Part shown: positions 18,852-30,831 of the stretch, piece after piece | Position numbering within the stretch: position 1 is the stretch's first letter | Layout: each line of letters starts with the position of its first letter | Source of the DNA: Cryptosporidium bovis | Taxonomy: Eukaryota > Apicomplexa > Conoidasida > Eucoccidiorida > Cryptosporidiidae | Assembly: GCA_009768925.2 (NCBI GenBank) | Contig: VHIT02000002.1 | Location: forward strand, 310,001-374,000 | Length of the DNA: 64,000 bases | Reading direction: 5' to 3' | The notes under the pieces: model-generated | What the model saw: the letters and a program-made list of their open reading frames with translations, nothing else | Databases searched by the model: none | Told to the model about the DNA's origin: nothing | Translations under genes and position numbers: made by a program

Positions 18852-19856
18852 TTACAGAGTAAATGGAATAACCAAATCGGATGCGTACTGAATGGACTTT
18901 TCACCATTCAGTTTGGCTCTAAAGTAGTGATATGCGAAATCAAGCAATATTCCAATGTTAAATAGCTGAACAATTATGTTATAGTTCCTGGATTCGTGAG
19001 GTATTCTAAATAGTGGCATTGACATCCAATACACAAGTGCAAGTATTTTCAAACTGAATTCAAACATCGTAAACAAAGCAAGATGCTCCGAAACCTTTCT
19101 TGGACTTTTAATGTGAAACATATACAACTGTGGAAGAAGAGCCAGTGCTCTAATAGCATCATCATAGGCCAACAAGGAAGTGATAATGCCCAACCTTCTT
19201 TTTGTTCTGAACATTAAAAATACAATTGAAAGTGGTATTGCCAATATATACAGTACAAGCCAATACGAGTAACTTGAAAAAGACCCTATTAAGCCGGTTG
19301 GTCTTATTTTTCCTGCCCTTTCTCCATTCTTAATTGCCTCCTTGTCTATTGAATTTGAACCAAATAATAACAATACCCTAACTAAAATGTTCAACCCAAA
19401 CGTGTCATATTGATCTTCAATAGTGTTAGAGAACTTACTCCATACAGTATACAAACACAAAACTGACAGCACTGTTGACAGTATATCTACTTGGAAAGAC
19501 CAATCCAACATTATTCCAGTGTACATTGAAAACCATATATTTAATAGTGCTCCACAAAATTCAGAAAAACAAAGTGCACATAGTGTTTGTAGTGATATTC
19601 CAAGTGCACTTCTATCGTTATAAACTTTGTAAGTCAATACTCCGTAACACGTAATACACATAAATGCATGTAACCAACTACATGCATCATGGACCCACAC
19701 AAACTTGTTTAGTGACAAATACAGAAAACCATTCTTTGTATGTGTTCGTCCTGATGATGCTCCTGCACCGATTACTATCGTACTTAAAATAAGCAATAAA
19801 CCCGACAACAGTATTTTACGCTCTTTTTGCATCATCTCGTGATTAAATATTAACAT
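18852..19856 (-). CDS. multi-pass membrane protein, ERD2 (KDEL receptor)/PQ-loop-like
   Basis: 334 aa, ATG 19856, with about seven to eight hydrophobic segments starting at residue ~14. Near 235-285 the pattern YDDAIRALALLPQLYMFHIK, then a second helix pair and LALVYWM, resembles the ERD2 core in which a PQL turn precedes a charged loop. An earlier LHAFMCITCYGVLTYKVYND segment followed by SALGISLQTL resembles the first ERD2/PQ repeat. At 334 aa it is longer than classical KDEL receptors (about 210-220 aa), with an extra N-terminal helix and a loop near 165-190. True KDEL retrieval is therefore uncertain; a Golgi/ER PQ-loop transporter is the alternative. Confidence 0.62.
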   Translation of the reverse strand: MLIFNHEMMQKERKILLSGLLLILSTIVIGAGASSGRTHTKNGFLYLSLNKFVWVHDACSWLHAFMCITCYGVLTYKVYNDRSALGISLQTLCALCFSEFCGALLNIWFSMYTGIMLDWSFQVDILSTVLSVLCLYTVWSKFSNTIEDQYDTFGLNILVRVLLLFGSNSIDKEAIKNGERAGKIRPTGLIGSFSSYSYWLVLYILAIPLSIVFLMFRTKRRLGIITSLLAYDDAIRALALLPQLYMFHIKSPRKVSEHLALFTMFEFSLKILALVYWMSMPLFRIPHESRNYNIIVQLFNIGILLDFAYHYFRAKLNGEKSIQYASDLVIPFTL

Positions 19857-20878
19857 CTTAAACTTTAACTCCTACCTTCTTCCTCGTGAAAGTATTTCGC
19901 CTTAATTCTAACTTCAAAACCTAAATCACATATATTAATGTTCTTTTATATTTGTATATAAACCTTTTTATCCCTATTTATGTTTTATCTTCCCCCTATT
20001 TCTATTCGTTTTTCCCTTCTTCACAATGAACCAGTATAAAACTGCTAAGAGGACTAGAGACACCTATCTGCCTTCTCTTTTACTTTTTTTTAGTTTTTTA
20101 TTTGCTTATTTACCCCTCTCACTCCGTATCTCGTTATACCTTTTTTTAATTTTATATTAAAATATGAGCTTCACACAAAAACCGATAACATGAAGATCGG
20201 GTATTTAGAGCGCCCAGCTGCATTTTTTCATTTCAACCGAGGTAAAAAAATATTGATTTTTCAACTAAACTGATTATTTTTTTTTATAGCCTTATTGTCA
20301 CTTTAAAACAATGTTCACACTTTTGCACTGCATTTTTGTCTGGTATTCGTATTCCTTACTAACAAGATCCGCTTTTTTCTTTCTTCATCCAAGTATAGAC
20401 ATGCATCTATACACATGTACATAAATACATGCAAGCATGCACATTCAAGACATAGACCGAAAATTGCACCAAAGGGAAGAATCAAATAATATCTAGTTTC
20501 GTAACTTCTGCACTGTCAGAGTATTGTATTTCAGGGGGTTTCGCTTTCAATTCCCCTCCCTTAAAATCCAGGTCCCTTAAATTGCGTTTTTTTAAGGAGC
20601 AAGTACACTATATTCAGAACTGCTTTGTACCTGATAAACATCGTTTCTCGACACATATGCAAACAAATTCTAACCGTCCTTATAAACGGAGAACTAGAAA
20701 TAACGCAAATTCGTACAAAAATACAATTACTTAACGTTATGTCAAACTTACATTTTGTCAATTTACATCGTTATCCTAATTATGAGAGTTTATTCAGTAA
20801 GTATTCACGAAGTATGTTATTTCAAGAGCAAAAGCGTAGTTAAAAAACACTTATATCCGCGCACCAGAATGCTTTTGT
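19857..20878. other. intergenic, 1022 bp
   Basis: Upstream of the ERD2-like gene and 3' flank of the TAF12-like gene. AT-rich with T runs; repeated CATGCA elements lie at 20400-20441. The short frames here begin at non-ATG codons and show no conserved pattern. Confidence 0.5.
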
Positions 20879-21154
20879 TTAAAGTTCAAAACCTGCATTT
20901 GAACCAATCCCGTAGTTTGTATTAAAATAGTGTAAAATTGTTTTCTTATCTATCACATTTGAATTATTATATAGTGAATAAAGCGCACCTGCCTGGAGGG
21001 AATTATCAATAAAATCCTCCAAAACCAACCCTATGGCCTTCGTAACCTTCTCCTCTAGCTTTTGTTCGACGCCCATTGAGTTTTTGCTCAGTATTCTCAT
21101 CTCCCTAAGAGCCTTTGCAACTAGCTGAGATATCACATCATTTTCTTCGCCCAT
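20879..21154 (-). CDS. TAF12-like histone-fold protein
   Basis: 91 aa, ATG 21154. The pattern EEKVTKAIGLVLEDFIDNSL, then a helix with Ala/Leu, a KKTILHYF segment and a C-terminal YGI...GFEL follows the TFIID subunit 12 histone fold (compare VEEMLLQIADDFIESV, a basic-acidic turn, HLERNWNMWIPGF). TAF12 pairs with TAF4 in TFIID (and in SAGA elsewhere). The protein is reduced to little more than the histone fold, which is usual for compact parasite genomes. An H2B-like or NF-Y-like fold protein is the alternative. Confidence 0.6.
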   Translation of the reverse strand: MGEENDVISQLVAKALREMRILSKNSMGVEQKLEEKVTKAIGLVLEDFIDNSLQAGALYSLYNNSNVIDKKTILHYFNTNYGIGSNAGFEL

Positions 21155-21587
21155 TTTGGCACAGAGAGAATTAAAACGGAAAGAGACACAAATAAACAGT
21201 ACTCTTAAATTCGTGATTCAAACAATTAATGACGCTCCTTTGCTATTTAAGAGCAAAAATCACATATACTATGTGTTTCTCTCCCTTTTATGTTTATTGT
21301 CACTGTCCGTGTAAAGACTTTTTTTCTCGAGTATAAAAGCGGTAACCGCCTGCCCAAATAATGGGTGAACCTAAAAACACGCAAAACTAGGTAATGGAAA
21401 ACAAATCAAAGGATTATTAGAATGAGTAAATTTATTTGGCGAATTTTGGCAAGAATGTGCACTCCAACTTAAATACAATACCTTTTGAAATCAATAAGTC
21501 ACATTCCAAATAATCTGAAAAAAAACACTACACGTTGCTGCTTAACCTGGAAATACTTTTTGAAAAAACCACTTTCATTTGTATTAC

Positions 21588-21604
21588 TGCATGCACATGC
21601 ATGT
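21588..21604. promoter_or_regulatory. TGCATGCA cluster (ApiAP2-like)
   Basis: Two overlapping copies, TGCATGCA and ATGCATG, inside the divergent upstream region. Motif recognition only. Confidence 0.35.
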
Positions 21605-21810
21605 ATTTGTGTCACTCAATAGTGAACAAATTATTAACATTACGTTCATTTACTGTTGTTTACATTTACAAGTTTAAATTGTCGAAAAAATAGGTTTTTC
21701 GTCTCACTTCCCATTTTTAAGCTTCAAACTGAAAAGATTAGAATAGAAAAAATGTCCGGACCTTTTTTTATTTTATACTTTTTTCAAGTCCTTATTTTAA
21801 AAAAATAGTT

Positions 21811-21838
21811 ATTAGAGATTAGAGATTAAAGATTAAAA
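21811..21838. repeat. degenerate heptamer tandem repeat
   Basis: Four units in a row: ATTAGAG, ATTAGAG, ATTAAAG, ATTAAAA. Short simple-sequence repeat in an AT-rich spacer. Confidence 0.6.
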
Positions 21839-22367
21839 GTAGAGTTTTAGCAATAAATAGTCCTTCTACATTCGCTTTAGAATAGATACATTTATTCCAT
21901 TCAATACGACCATTAGATTTAGGTAAAAGGTCCAATTGTCTTTAAGTTAAATTGAGTCATATAAAAGATACATGTAATAAAAGAATAGCTACATATAGAT
22001 AAATTAAGATATATTCAACACAGACCGGAATAGTAGAGAAGCAAAGAACGGTTGAGCGAGACCATAAACTAAATATTATAAAAGAAAATTTTGAGAATAA
22101 AAAGAGAAAATAAGAATCTAACTGTATTCATTGTCAATTTTTATCCGTATAAAGGTGAATAATAATTACAGTTACCAAAAAGTGTGTAAATACGCACCCA
22201 AATTAAGCACATTATTTTTTTATATTAATAATTCAACATAATAAAAATAACAGTTTAATTTATTTACAAGTATAATCCGGTCAATTAAATAAAGGAGTTA
22301 TCTGTTTAAACGATACTTATTCCTATAGGCACTTCAACTACTTGAAACAAGTTTAAAATTTACCAAA

Positions 22368-23316
22368 ATGTCTGAATTTGTTGAAAGTGAGGTAGGTCAC
22401 AAATAATGTATTCCTTAATCCCCGAGACTATTAAAGTTCTTGAATAAATTTATCCGGGTATAGAACCAAATAAAACAAAAAAAGTTGATGTTGAGAGAGG
22501 GGATTAATGGCTAAATATTGAACATCAAACAACTTTCGTCTAATTATTAACTCACTTTGTTTTTTCTGCATATTTAAACAAAAAAATTATAACACATATA
22601 TGTAAATTGTGATAAAGACAAGTGGAAGTTTTGTTAGAGGAAGAAACTTTGGTAGATGTCCAGATGAGCATTGTAGGGCAAAATCACCTAGTGGAAAGCC
22701 AGGAAAGTCAATAGAAGAATTATGTACATGTGGCAAGCATGTATGCCCAGCTCCTCTGAAAGAACATATTTCGTTTAAAGCGGAAAGTTCATACAATACA
22801 GACTATAAGAAATGGGAACTACCGACCTTCCCGAAACCAGATCCGGTTGAATTACCCAAATCCATCCCATTTGAATCAGATACCTGTTATCATCAAGAAT
22901 TTAAAAAATGGGACATACCGACAAAAGAAGTAAGACCAACTGAAAAGTTTATTGAACTGCCAGAAAATCGTGACTTTATGACAAGTTACCAAAGTAACTA
23001 TAAGAAGTGGGATATGCCTAGAGTTGAAATGATCAAGCCACCACATGAGGCTATAAACAACCCAAACTATGGATCTTCCATTAACTCCGTGTATAGAGAA
23101 AACTATCAACAATGGGATTTGCCAGAGAAGAAAGTCAGTGAACCAGAAAAGTACGATCCCATAAAGGAAGACAGGAACTTCGGGACCGCTTACAGAACTT
23201 CATTCCAAGGTGTGACTCCCCCTGTTTGTCCAGTTAGTTTATTGCCACCCATTCCAAGTCCTCCTCCCGGCAGAACAACAATGTTTTGGGACTCTATATC
23301 CAAAAACTGGTATTAA
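22368..23316 (+). CDS. SPM1/SAXO-type subpellicular microtubule protein, two exons
   Basis: 240 aa. Exon 1 (22368-22391) encodes MSEFVESE; a 226-nt intron with GTAGGT donor ends at AAAG, and exon 2 (22618-23316) continues TSGSFVRGRNFG in frame. The long open frame alone starts at a GTG inside the intron. The N-terminus has a Cys-rich block (CPDEHC, CTCGKHVCP) like that of SAXO/FAM154 proteins. Four Mn-type modules follow: SYNTDYKKWELP, CYHQEFKKWDIP, SYQSNYKKWDMP, VYRENYQQWDLP, plus a partial AYRTSFQG, spaced about 30 residues. In Toxoplasma, SPM1 coats and stabilises cortical microtubules; the same role is inferred. The C-terminus is Pro-rich. Confidence 0.85.
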
Positions 23317-24451
23317 TGTTATGGGACTTTAACTAATCAAATGGAAGGAGTCATAAAGTGATTCCAGTAACAAAGATTAAAAAAAATAAAAGAAAGCCCT
23401 CCATACATCTTTTAGCTTGCAAACTTCGAGTCACAAAGATTTACTCGCAAATAATTGCACACATACATGCACCAATGCATGTATTTATGCGAATGTAGAT
23501 TATGTTTTTTGTTTGCAGTCCATTACCGTCACTATTTGTTATTTTGCATAGTGCTAATTAATGACGCATTTACGGTTATTTATGCAAATGAGCATATGCT
23601 GACTAATTTAAATAGAAACACTGTCTATTTTTTAATTATCACTACTACTGTCGTTTGTTCTCCATAACTTCTAGTTGAAGCACCTATTTAATTCTCATTC
23701 AGTTTGTGCAACTTTGCTTACCTTTTTCCCCACTTTATCTTCATCGTCAACCTGCATTATTACTCATACTTTTAAATCTATTAGATGAGCAGATTAACGA
23801 TGCATATATGTTTTTGATCGCCTCATCCTGCCGTTTTTTGGCATTCTCTTCTTAAAGCCATAATTCGTTTACAATCAATAGTCAAATATTGTGATTTGAC
23901 TAGACATACGTAAACAAGGCGCCAGTGACCCCCACAAAATTGTGAGCCAACCAAAGAATAAATAATTATTAGGCCATAAACTACTGAGTAAGAGTATTTT
24001 GTGATGATTAGTGTAATATTTGAATTTTACGGCTTTTTCTAATTTATCGGTGAAAACATATTGGGATTAAGATTAAAGAAAAAAGCTGATAAAGATCAAC
24101 TTAAAGGGGGAATAAGCAACAGCGATAAATAGTTCTTTTATTCAACACGTTACATTGTATTTATCTCTCTATTTCACTTATACAGTATTCTTTTTCAAAG
24201 TAAAACAAGTTTATATGTAATTTACTTGAATACTAGTTTTCAACAGCTGGAATAACGAAATAGTTATCTGTATTTGTAAGCAAGTATATTATATATTGTG
24301 CATGCTAAAATAAGCACTGCGATTACCTCAAAATATAATTTCACATTATTATTGCTTTGAATATTTACTGTAACATTAATTATATTATATATATTCAGAT
24401 ATTGAGATATAAACACATTACATCACCAATTAAAAATTGAAAGGGTTTGTG
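23317..24451. other. intergenic, 1135 bp
   Basis: Upstream of exportin-7. It holds AGGCGCCA at 23917-23924, 528 bp from the ATG, and ATGCATG elements near 23465-23482. The 70-codon frame at 23455 has no family features. Confidence 0.5.
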
Positions 24452-27400
24452 ATGTCCCTAGATCCAAATCAACTTTCACAACTCGAAGGACTATGTGAAT
24501 CCTTTTATGGGTAAGTTTACTGCTACAGCCATAACTTTATCTGAAGTGTAATTCCTTGAAATTCAACTGACTTTCTCCGTTCCTTTCCTACAGAGGTGAT
24601 ATTAACCAACAAAAACAAGCTCATGAGGTACTCCTGCCCCTAACTTGCAATTTAGGATGTTTAACACAACTACAGGCCCTTATGGCTCAAAGTAGCAATC
24701 CACATGCCTTGATGTTTGCTGCTAACGGTTTGTCTAAGTTATTCACGTCCTGTTGGGCTCAAATTCCGGACAATCAAAAAGAAGAGACAAAAACATTCTT
24801 ACTTAATTATCTTTATAAATGTGGTCCTGATATGTTGAGATCTGCGCCCTATTTAGTCGGTCATTATGTACGACTTTTATCTCAGTTAGTTAAATACGGT
24901 TTACTGGATTCACTGTCACCAAGACCAAATATAACTGACCAAGTGTCACAGTTTTTAAATGCTTCTACAAATCATTGTATCATTGGACTTATTATATTTA
25001 CAACACTTACTCAAGAAATGCAGAACTCTTCCGGACTTTATTTTGCAAAATATAGACGTGCAGCCATACTTTTCAGAGACACTTCACTCCCCATAATATT
25101 CCAAATTGCAATTAAAACTTTAAGACAAATACATCTCGGTACTGTTTCTGTATCAAACCTACAAGAATACAAACTTCTTAAGCAAGTTCTCCAACTTATA
25201 CACTGTTGTCTTTCCTATGATTTCATGGGTACCGTTCCAGATGAGACTTCAGATGAACAGAATACTGTTATGATACCACATTCATGGACAGTCTTAAGAG
25301 AGGAGTACGTTCCAATAATATTTTTTGATATGTATGCAAAATGTTGTGGTGTGGGTGGTTCCCTATCAGACTGTGCAGCAATGTGCCTTCAGTGTCTCAT
25401 TTTATATTCATCGATCAGAAGATCATTCTTTCCAACTCAAACAGACAGAACACGTTCTTTAGCGTCTCTTATGTCTGGAACCGCTGGTATCATCCAAACT
25501 AAAATGGGTTTGACAAATGAAGATTGTTACCATGAACTTTGTAGGCTTCTTGGTAAACTTAATACTGCTAATCAACTTACTGAACTTGCTTCTTCTGATG
25601 CTTTTGGAGTTTGGATAGATCAAGTCTACGCTTTCACCATTGCATCTCTTGAAGACTGGACTCTTCTTCCAAACAGCAAACATTACCTGCTTGGTCTTTG
25701 GAGCCATATGGTTATTCCCCTTCTTTACCAAGGAGATAGAGCTCCTACAAATCTTGAGAAATATATTCATAATATCACAATTGCTTTTATTCAAAGTAGT
25801 ATGAAAATCGCAGAAGCAATAGCACAGGGGAGTGACATCGATGATCCACTAGACAGTGAAGTTACTCGAACGGAACAACTTGATATCCTTGCTCAACTGA
25901 GTAGATGTCGTTATCAAGAAACAGCAGAATTTATTGTTAATCTTTTTGAAAAAGTTACTGAGGCTGCCAAAAATGGTAATATATCTCAGAATTGCTTCAT
26001 TTCCCAAATCACCTGGTGTGTTTATATGCATGGGGCGTTGATTGGTGGTCATTCAATTAAGCTCAGAAGACCTCTTATGCCTGGTGGGTCATCATCATCC
26101 TCTTCCTCAACTGGAGGGACGGGAGGCAGTAACAATAGTAATATTAGTGGTAGCAGTGGTGGCAACGGTAATAGCAGCAATAGTGGAGGTGAAACCTCCT
26201 ACCACGTACTTAATGGAAAACTCGCAAGGTTAGTATTTGGGCTTTCCCAACAAACCGATCAATTACCAGATACACCAGAATCACTAGAACTTGCTTATCT
26301 TTATTTTTTGGAACAATTCAGAAAGGTTTGTCTCGGTGACTACGCCAAGCAATTCATCCAACCAGATTCAGAAGAAACGACTCTTGCCTCTATTCTTGGT
26401 GTGAACTCTGACGACGATGTGCTTAGTCTTATTATTGGTAAAATTGGTAGGAACTTACAATGTAAAGGTAAGATGGAGAGTGTTATTAAAAAAACACTCT
26501 CCCTTTTCCATGAACTAGCTGCAGGGATCTCGATTGTTCAATATACAGATAGAACCACACATCTTATTGTTTCTGGTCGTCTTTTGCTCAAAAACGAACA
26601 GGTCAGGAAAATACTTCGCAATCATGCATCACCAGAATTCACGTTTTTAAATATTCCCAGATACGGCAAGCATAGAACTTTTTATTATTTTACTCTCTCT
26701 AAACTACTTTTCTTAGAGGTTAAAGAGGAAGAAACATCTTTTACTACTGAATTGAGAATTAATGGTGTAAATTCCAATATGCAACCACATACCTTTGAAG
26801 AATTTATGAAACCACTTGAAAAGGTTTTCGATCTTATTTGGGAGGAAGTTATATTAGGGAATAACCTCAATGGTATCAACAATAATAATATTATTGGAGG
26901 AGGAATTGGTATTGGAGATGCTGGGTATAATATTAACCAGTTCAAGGTGCCACTTATTGGTTTGGCCAGAGATCTTAGAGGAATATGTCTAGCATGTGTT
27001 GGCCCAGAAAGTTACAATATGCTTTTTAATTGGCTAGTTAATAAGCCAAAGCAGCCAGGAAGAAGTAGAATACACTTATTTACTTGGGCTGCTGATAGAC
27101 TATGGGATGACTCTGATGTGATGAATCCACTTCTTAAATTTATGTCTGAATTTGTTGATAATAAATCCCAAAGGATCAACTTTGATAAGGCATCTCCGAA
27201 TGGAATACTTTTATTTAAAGAGGTCTCCTCTTTAATTTGTACATATGGATCTAGAATTCTCTCAAAACCAGATAATTCATTTCAAAATATATACAAAGAA
27301 AAATACAAGGGACTTTCTATAACACTCTCCATGTTGTGTCATGCACTTTCTGGTGGATACACTAATTTTGGTGTTTTTGAAGTTTACCAAGATCAAGCAC

Positions 27401-28152
27401 TTGAGAACGCACTCCGTCTTGCTTGTAGAATGTGCCTGGTTATACCAGAACACGATCTGCAATCTTACATGAAAAATTTCAAATCCTATTATGAGTTTTT
27501 GGAACTCGCATCGAGATGCTTTATGACGACATTCATTACATCACTTGAGCCACAACATCTTTCTGTTATTTGTTATTCGCTCGAATCTGGTTTATGTGCA
27601 GTAGACAACGTTGTTCTCCTTGCCTGCTGTGCAACCTTGGACCATCTCATCAATTTTATATTCTCTTTAATTGAAAAAGAACGTATTCTCCTTCCAAATG
27701 GAGTCCACCTTATTTCCAAAAGAAGAAATAGTGATGGTTCCTCTATAATTCCAGGAGAAATGGATGGCATGGACGGAGATTCTTCAAATATTGTTGGAGC
27801 AACCCAAGGAACATCTCCAGAAGGAAAAATGATCTACAGGTTCATGACTGAACAGTCAAATTCTCTTGTCAGAATTATGCAACTTATGTTTAATTTGGTC
27901 ACAACTGGAGACTTAAGTACTTGGACTTTCTCCAGGTCACTCCTGGGCCTGATTATATTGTTTGAAAATGACTTCAGGTCCATACAGAAGCAACTTGTGG
28001 AGCAACAGGTTGAGGAAAAAAAACCAAAATACCAGCTACTTGTCCAAGACCTTCTTAAGGGAACCGATGGAACTCTTTCCAGTGTCAGCAAAGACGCATT
28101 CACAAGAAATCTTCATTTCTTTGCTCACGCCGTTCGTTCAAATACCCTCTAG
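24452..28152 (+). CDS. XPO7: exportin-7 (RanBP16-like) karyopherin, two exons
   Basis: 1205 aa. Exon 1 (24452-24510) encodes MSLDPNQLSQLEGLCESFY plus two bases; an 83-nt intron (GTAAGT...ACAG) precedes exon 2 (24594-28152), which reads GGDINQQKQAHEVLL into the main frame. This restores the N-terminal HEAT repeat (LENLC...Y...QAEK pattern of XPO7) and the SSNPHALMFAANGLSKLF helix. The rest is alpha-solenoid with IHCCLSYDFMGT and IMQLMFNLV segments. Exportin-7 carries proteins across the nuclear pore with Ran-GTP. Odd: a Ser/Gly/Asn-rich insert (about residues 510-550) and an Asn/Ile/Gly insert near 770. The downstream in-frame ATG at 24682 is too late to be the start. Confidence 0.88.
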
Positions 28153-28340
28153 GTGATTGAAGTTACTATAGATTTGTACAAACAGTTACTTTTATCAATA
28201 AACCTCCTTCATACTCCAAGTTGTTTATAGTTCCATAGGGATTACCAATAACTTCAAATCGATAATATTTTATTCTCCCACATTTTTTTAGGTACGTGTT
28301 TTCGCCTGGTTTCCGGCACATTTGCACTTCTTATTTGTTG

Positions 28341-28352
28341 TGCATGCATGCA
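28341..28352. promoter_or_regulatory. TGCATGCATGCA (ApiAP2-like)
   Basis: Twelve-base palindromic run, 263 bp upstream of the Rab7 ATG and 65 bp from an E2F-like site. Confidence 0.4.
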
Positions 28353-28416
28353 ATATTGTTTTGTCCGCCATTACCCAGGTGCCGGTAGTGTTTCTGTATT
28401 CTAATTTGTGAGAATA

Positions 28417-28425
28417 GGCGGGAAA
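28417..28425 (+). promoter_or_regulatory. E2F-like GGCGGGAAA
   Basis: Classical E2F half-consensus, 190 bp upstream of the Rab7 ATG. Confidence 0.45.
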
Positions 28426-28614
28426 CTACGTCGAGTCGGAAAATTGTTAATGTGAAAGTAGCAGGGAAATGAACGGGAGGAAAAACTGATAAACTAGAAA
28501 ACTTTAGGATACGGTTTGAAGAAGTGAATCGTATAGCATATAGAAGTGACAAAAAGAGGACAAGTAATAACAAAGAAGTGTACAAGTCAATTATATTTGA
28601 AGGTGTAAATATCG

Positions 28615-29512
28615 ATGGTTCACGGCAATAAATCTAATCGCAAGAGAGTCCTACTAAAGGTAATTATTTTGGGTGATAGTGGAGTCGGAAAAACCTCTTT
28701 AATGAATCAATATGTGAACAACAAGTTTTCGGCTCAGTACAAAGCAACTATCGGTGCAGACTTTCTTACAAAAGATATTGTTATAGACAATAAGTTAGTC
28801 ACTTTGCAGGTAAGTTACTCCACAATTTCTGTTTGCATTGTACATTGTTCTTGAAAAGCGAAGTTCGGAGGTTTATCATGGGTGATTCCCATTTAAGTTA
28901 GATGTGCAATTGAGGAACTAACTTTATTGTTGAACTCAATGCCGAACAAAAAAAAGAACAAATGCGATTTATTTTGTCTTTTTTTCTTGCTTTTCTTGAT
29001 AAACATGTTGTGCAATTTAAATAAATAATTTGAAACACAATATTTACTTTTCGTTCTAGATATGGGATACAGCAGGACAGGAAAGGTTCCAGTCTTTGGG
29101 AGTGGCATTTTATAGAGGGGCAGATTGTTGTGCCCTTGTTTACGATATGACAAATCCAAAATCCTTTGAGGGTTTGGACGCCTGGAGGGAGGAGTTTCTA
29201 CTTCAAGCCACCCCAAAGGACCCAAATTCTTTTCCCTTCGTTGTCCTTGGAAACAAACTGGATCTTGATCAGAAGACCAGAAAAGTAACTTCACAAAAAG
29301 CCTCAGCCTGGTGCAAGTCTAAGAATATTGAGTACTTTGAAACATCAGCCAAGAACGCAACTAATGTGGATATTGCTTTCGAGGAAATCGGCAGAAGAGC
29401 TCTTTATAGAGAAACTTCTGAAGATCAAGTTTACATTCCGGAGCCTCTTACGCTCAATGACAACAACCAAAGCAGTCACAATGAATTTGGAATTGGAGGA
29501 TGTCCTTGTTAA
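28615..29512 (+). CDS. RAB7: Rab7 small GTPase, two exons
   Basis: 215 aa. Exon 1 (28615-28809) ends at LVTLQ; a 250-nt intron (GTAAGT...TCTAG) precedes exon 2 (29060-29512), which starts [10 protein letters not shown]. Motifs: P-loop GDSGVGKT, switch [23 protein letters not shown] and ETSAKN, plus the Rab7 signature [13 protein letters not shown]. The C-terminus ends CPC, the CxC geranylgeranylation form. Rab7 controls late endosome/lysosome (vacuole) traffic. Length and motifs are normal. Confidence 0.96.
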
Positions 29513-29802
29513 ATGCCAATACGTATCCATTATACAAACTTTGGCTAAATAAATAATTAATGGTTACAAATTTAAAATTGAAAGGAAAAAAAGTCTTTAT
29601 ATGCCTGGTGCTTCAAATAAAATGCATTAACAAAAGTATTATTGTTACTATATTAGACAGCAATTCATATTTAAACCAAATAATGTGCTTTAAATATTAT
29701 TCGTTTTATTTAAATGCATGTGAATCGAAAGAAAGTCCCGAAAAATTAAAGAAATCCTTTAAGTATACATATTAAAGTATATCTATTATAGTTATTCTTG
29801 CC

Positions 29803-30831
29803 TTAGTCTGTTGGGTCTATTATTCCTCCTTCAGAAAGTTGAATTACACATTCTGATTCGGGAAGATGCGGAGAGCCGTAGACTTTACACACCCTTTGCT
29901 CCCCTTTTCCCTTTCTCAAGCTTAGTCTGACATGAGAGGCATGTCCAATTACATGTCCTCCAACGGGTTTTGCCACATTTGGCATGAAACTCATCCCACC
30001 AGCAGGATCCGCCATTACATGATTCGTCATCACAATCGCAATATTAAACTGATCGGCGAGTTTATTTAGCTTACTTAATGTTCTGTTTAGAATTTGCTGC
30101 CTTTCCGCCAATTCGCCTCTTCCACTGAACTCTGTCCTAAATAATGCTATAATTGAATCTACAATCAAGAGTGCAAATCTTTCCTCGATCATTTTTCCCG
30201 CTGCTGCACTTATAAGTTGATTCAAATGTTCGTGAGTGTATGCTCTTGCGTACATTATATTGTCCAGAGCAACATCGCCTTGGATACCAAATCTCTCGGC
30301 TATTTTTACTATTCTTTCCGGTCTAAATGTACCTTCCGTGTCTATAAAACACACTTTACCATTTCCTCCATTCATTTCAAGTGGAAGCTGAGCTGCTACA
30401 CATAATGTATGGCATATCTGCGTTTTGCCACATCTGTTCTCACCGAACAATTCCGTTATACACATACTCTCAAATCCTCCCAATAACATCTTATCAAATT
30501 GCTCACTTCCAGTTGTTATTCTCAGTATATTCTGGCGTTTTGTCATTATTTCATTTCCTGATTGAAAACATGAAGATTGGTCTAATTTTTGGGCTGCTTC
30601 TACTATTTTCTCGACTTTAGCTTCCGACAAACCTTTAATATTACACAGTTCTTTTTTTGTCGCCTGGATAATACTCAAAACCGTACATAAACCTGCACTC
30701 TTTAGTTTATTTATATCTGCTACATTTATACCCGCTGACTGCAATTTATCTATTTCAACATATGATTCCTCCTCAGTGCATTTTGCCGAAACCTGCTTAG
30801 CCACTGACTTTGATTGACAGAAACTGCTCAT
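29803..30831 (-). CDS. DMC1: DMC1 meiotic recombinase
   Basis: 342 aa, ATG 30831, single exon. RecA/Rad51-family strand-exchange ATPase. N-terminal HhH domain: [18 protein letters not shown] and [16 protein letters not shown], closer to DMC1 than Rad51. Walker A GENRCGKT is at 130-137 and Walker B LLIVDS at 221-226; [11 protein letters not shown] and [12 protein letters not shown] also follow DMC1. Odd changes: Walker A is usually GEFRTGKT; the L2-leading TNQ is TNH; HASTTR is HASHVR. DMC1 acts in meiosis with Rad51, which fits the sexual stage. It is divergent from prefoldin 1, with a 597-bp shared upstream region. Confidence 0.9.
   Translation of the reverse strand: MSSFCQSKSVAKQVSAKCTEEESYVEIDKLQSAGINVADINKLKSAGLCTVLSIIQATKKELCNIKGLSEAKVEKIVEAAQKLDQSSCFQSGNEIMTKRQNILRITTGSEQFDKMLLGGFESMCITELFGENRCGKTQICHTLCVAAQLPLEMNGGNGKVCFIDTEGTFRPERIVKIAERFGIQGDVALDNIMYARAYTHEHLNQLISAAAGKMIEERFALLIVDSIIALFRTEFSGRGELAERQQILNRTLSKLNKLADQFNIAIVMTNHVMADPAGGMSFMPNVAKPVGGHVIGHASHVRLSLRKGKGEQRVCKVYGSPHLPESECVIQLSEGGIIDPTD

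Larger units (their letters stand above)
21155..22367. other. divergent intergenic region, 1213 bp
   Basis: Between the TAF12-like (minus) and SPM1-like (plus) genes. It holds a TGCATGCACATGCATG cluster (21588-21604), a degenerate heptamer tandem (21811-21838) and long A/T runs. No gene was seen. Confidence 0.5.
28153..28614. other. intergenic, 462 bp
   Basis: Rab7 upstream region. It holds TGCATGCATGCA at 28341-28352 and GGCGGGAAA at 28417-28425. No gene. Confidence 0.55.

Noticed and set aside
23410-23460. TTCGAGTC resembling a tRNA T-loop
   Set aside because: Flanking bases do not form a T-stem, and no acceptor or anticodon arms could be paired; no tRNA seen in the window.
23455-23667. 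70-codon frame upstream of exportin-7
   Set aside because: Begins at a non-consensus codon, no recognisable domain; overlaps CATGCA repeats.
28893-29294. 133-codon frame on the minus strand over Rab7
   Set aside because: Antisense reading of Rab7 exon 2 and its intron; no independent features.
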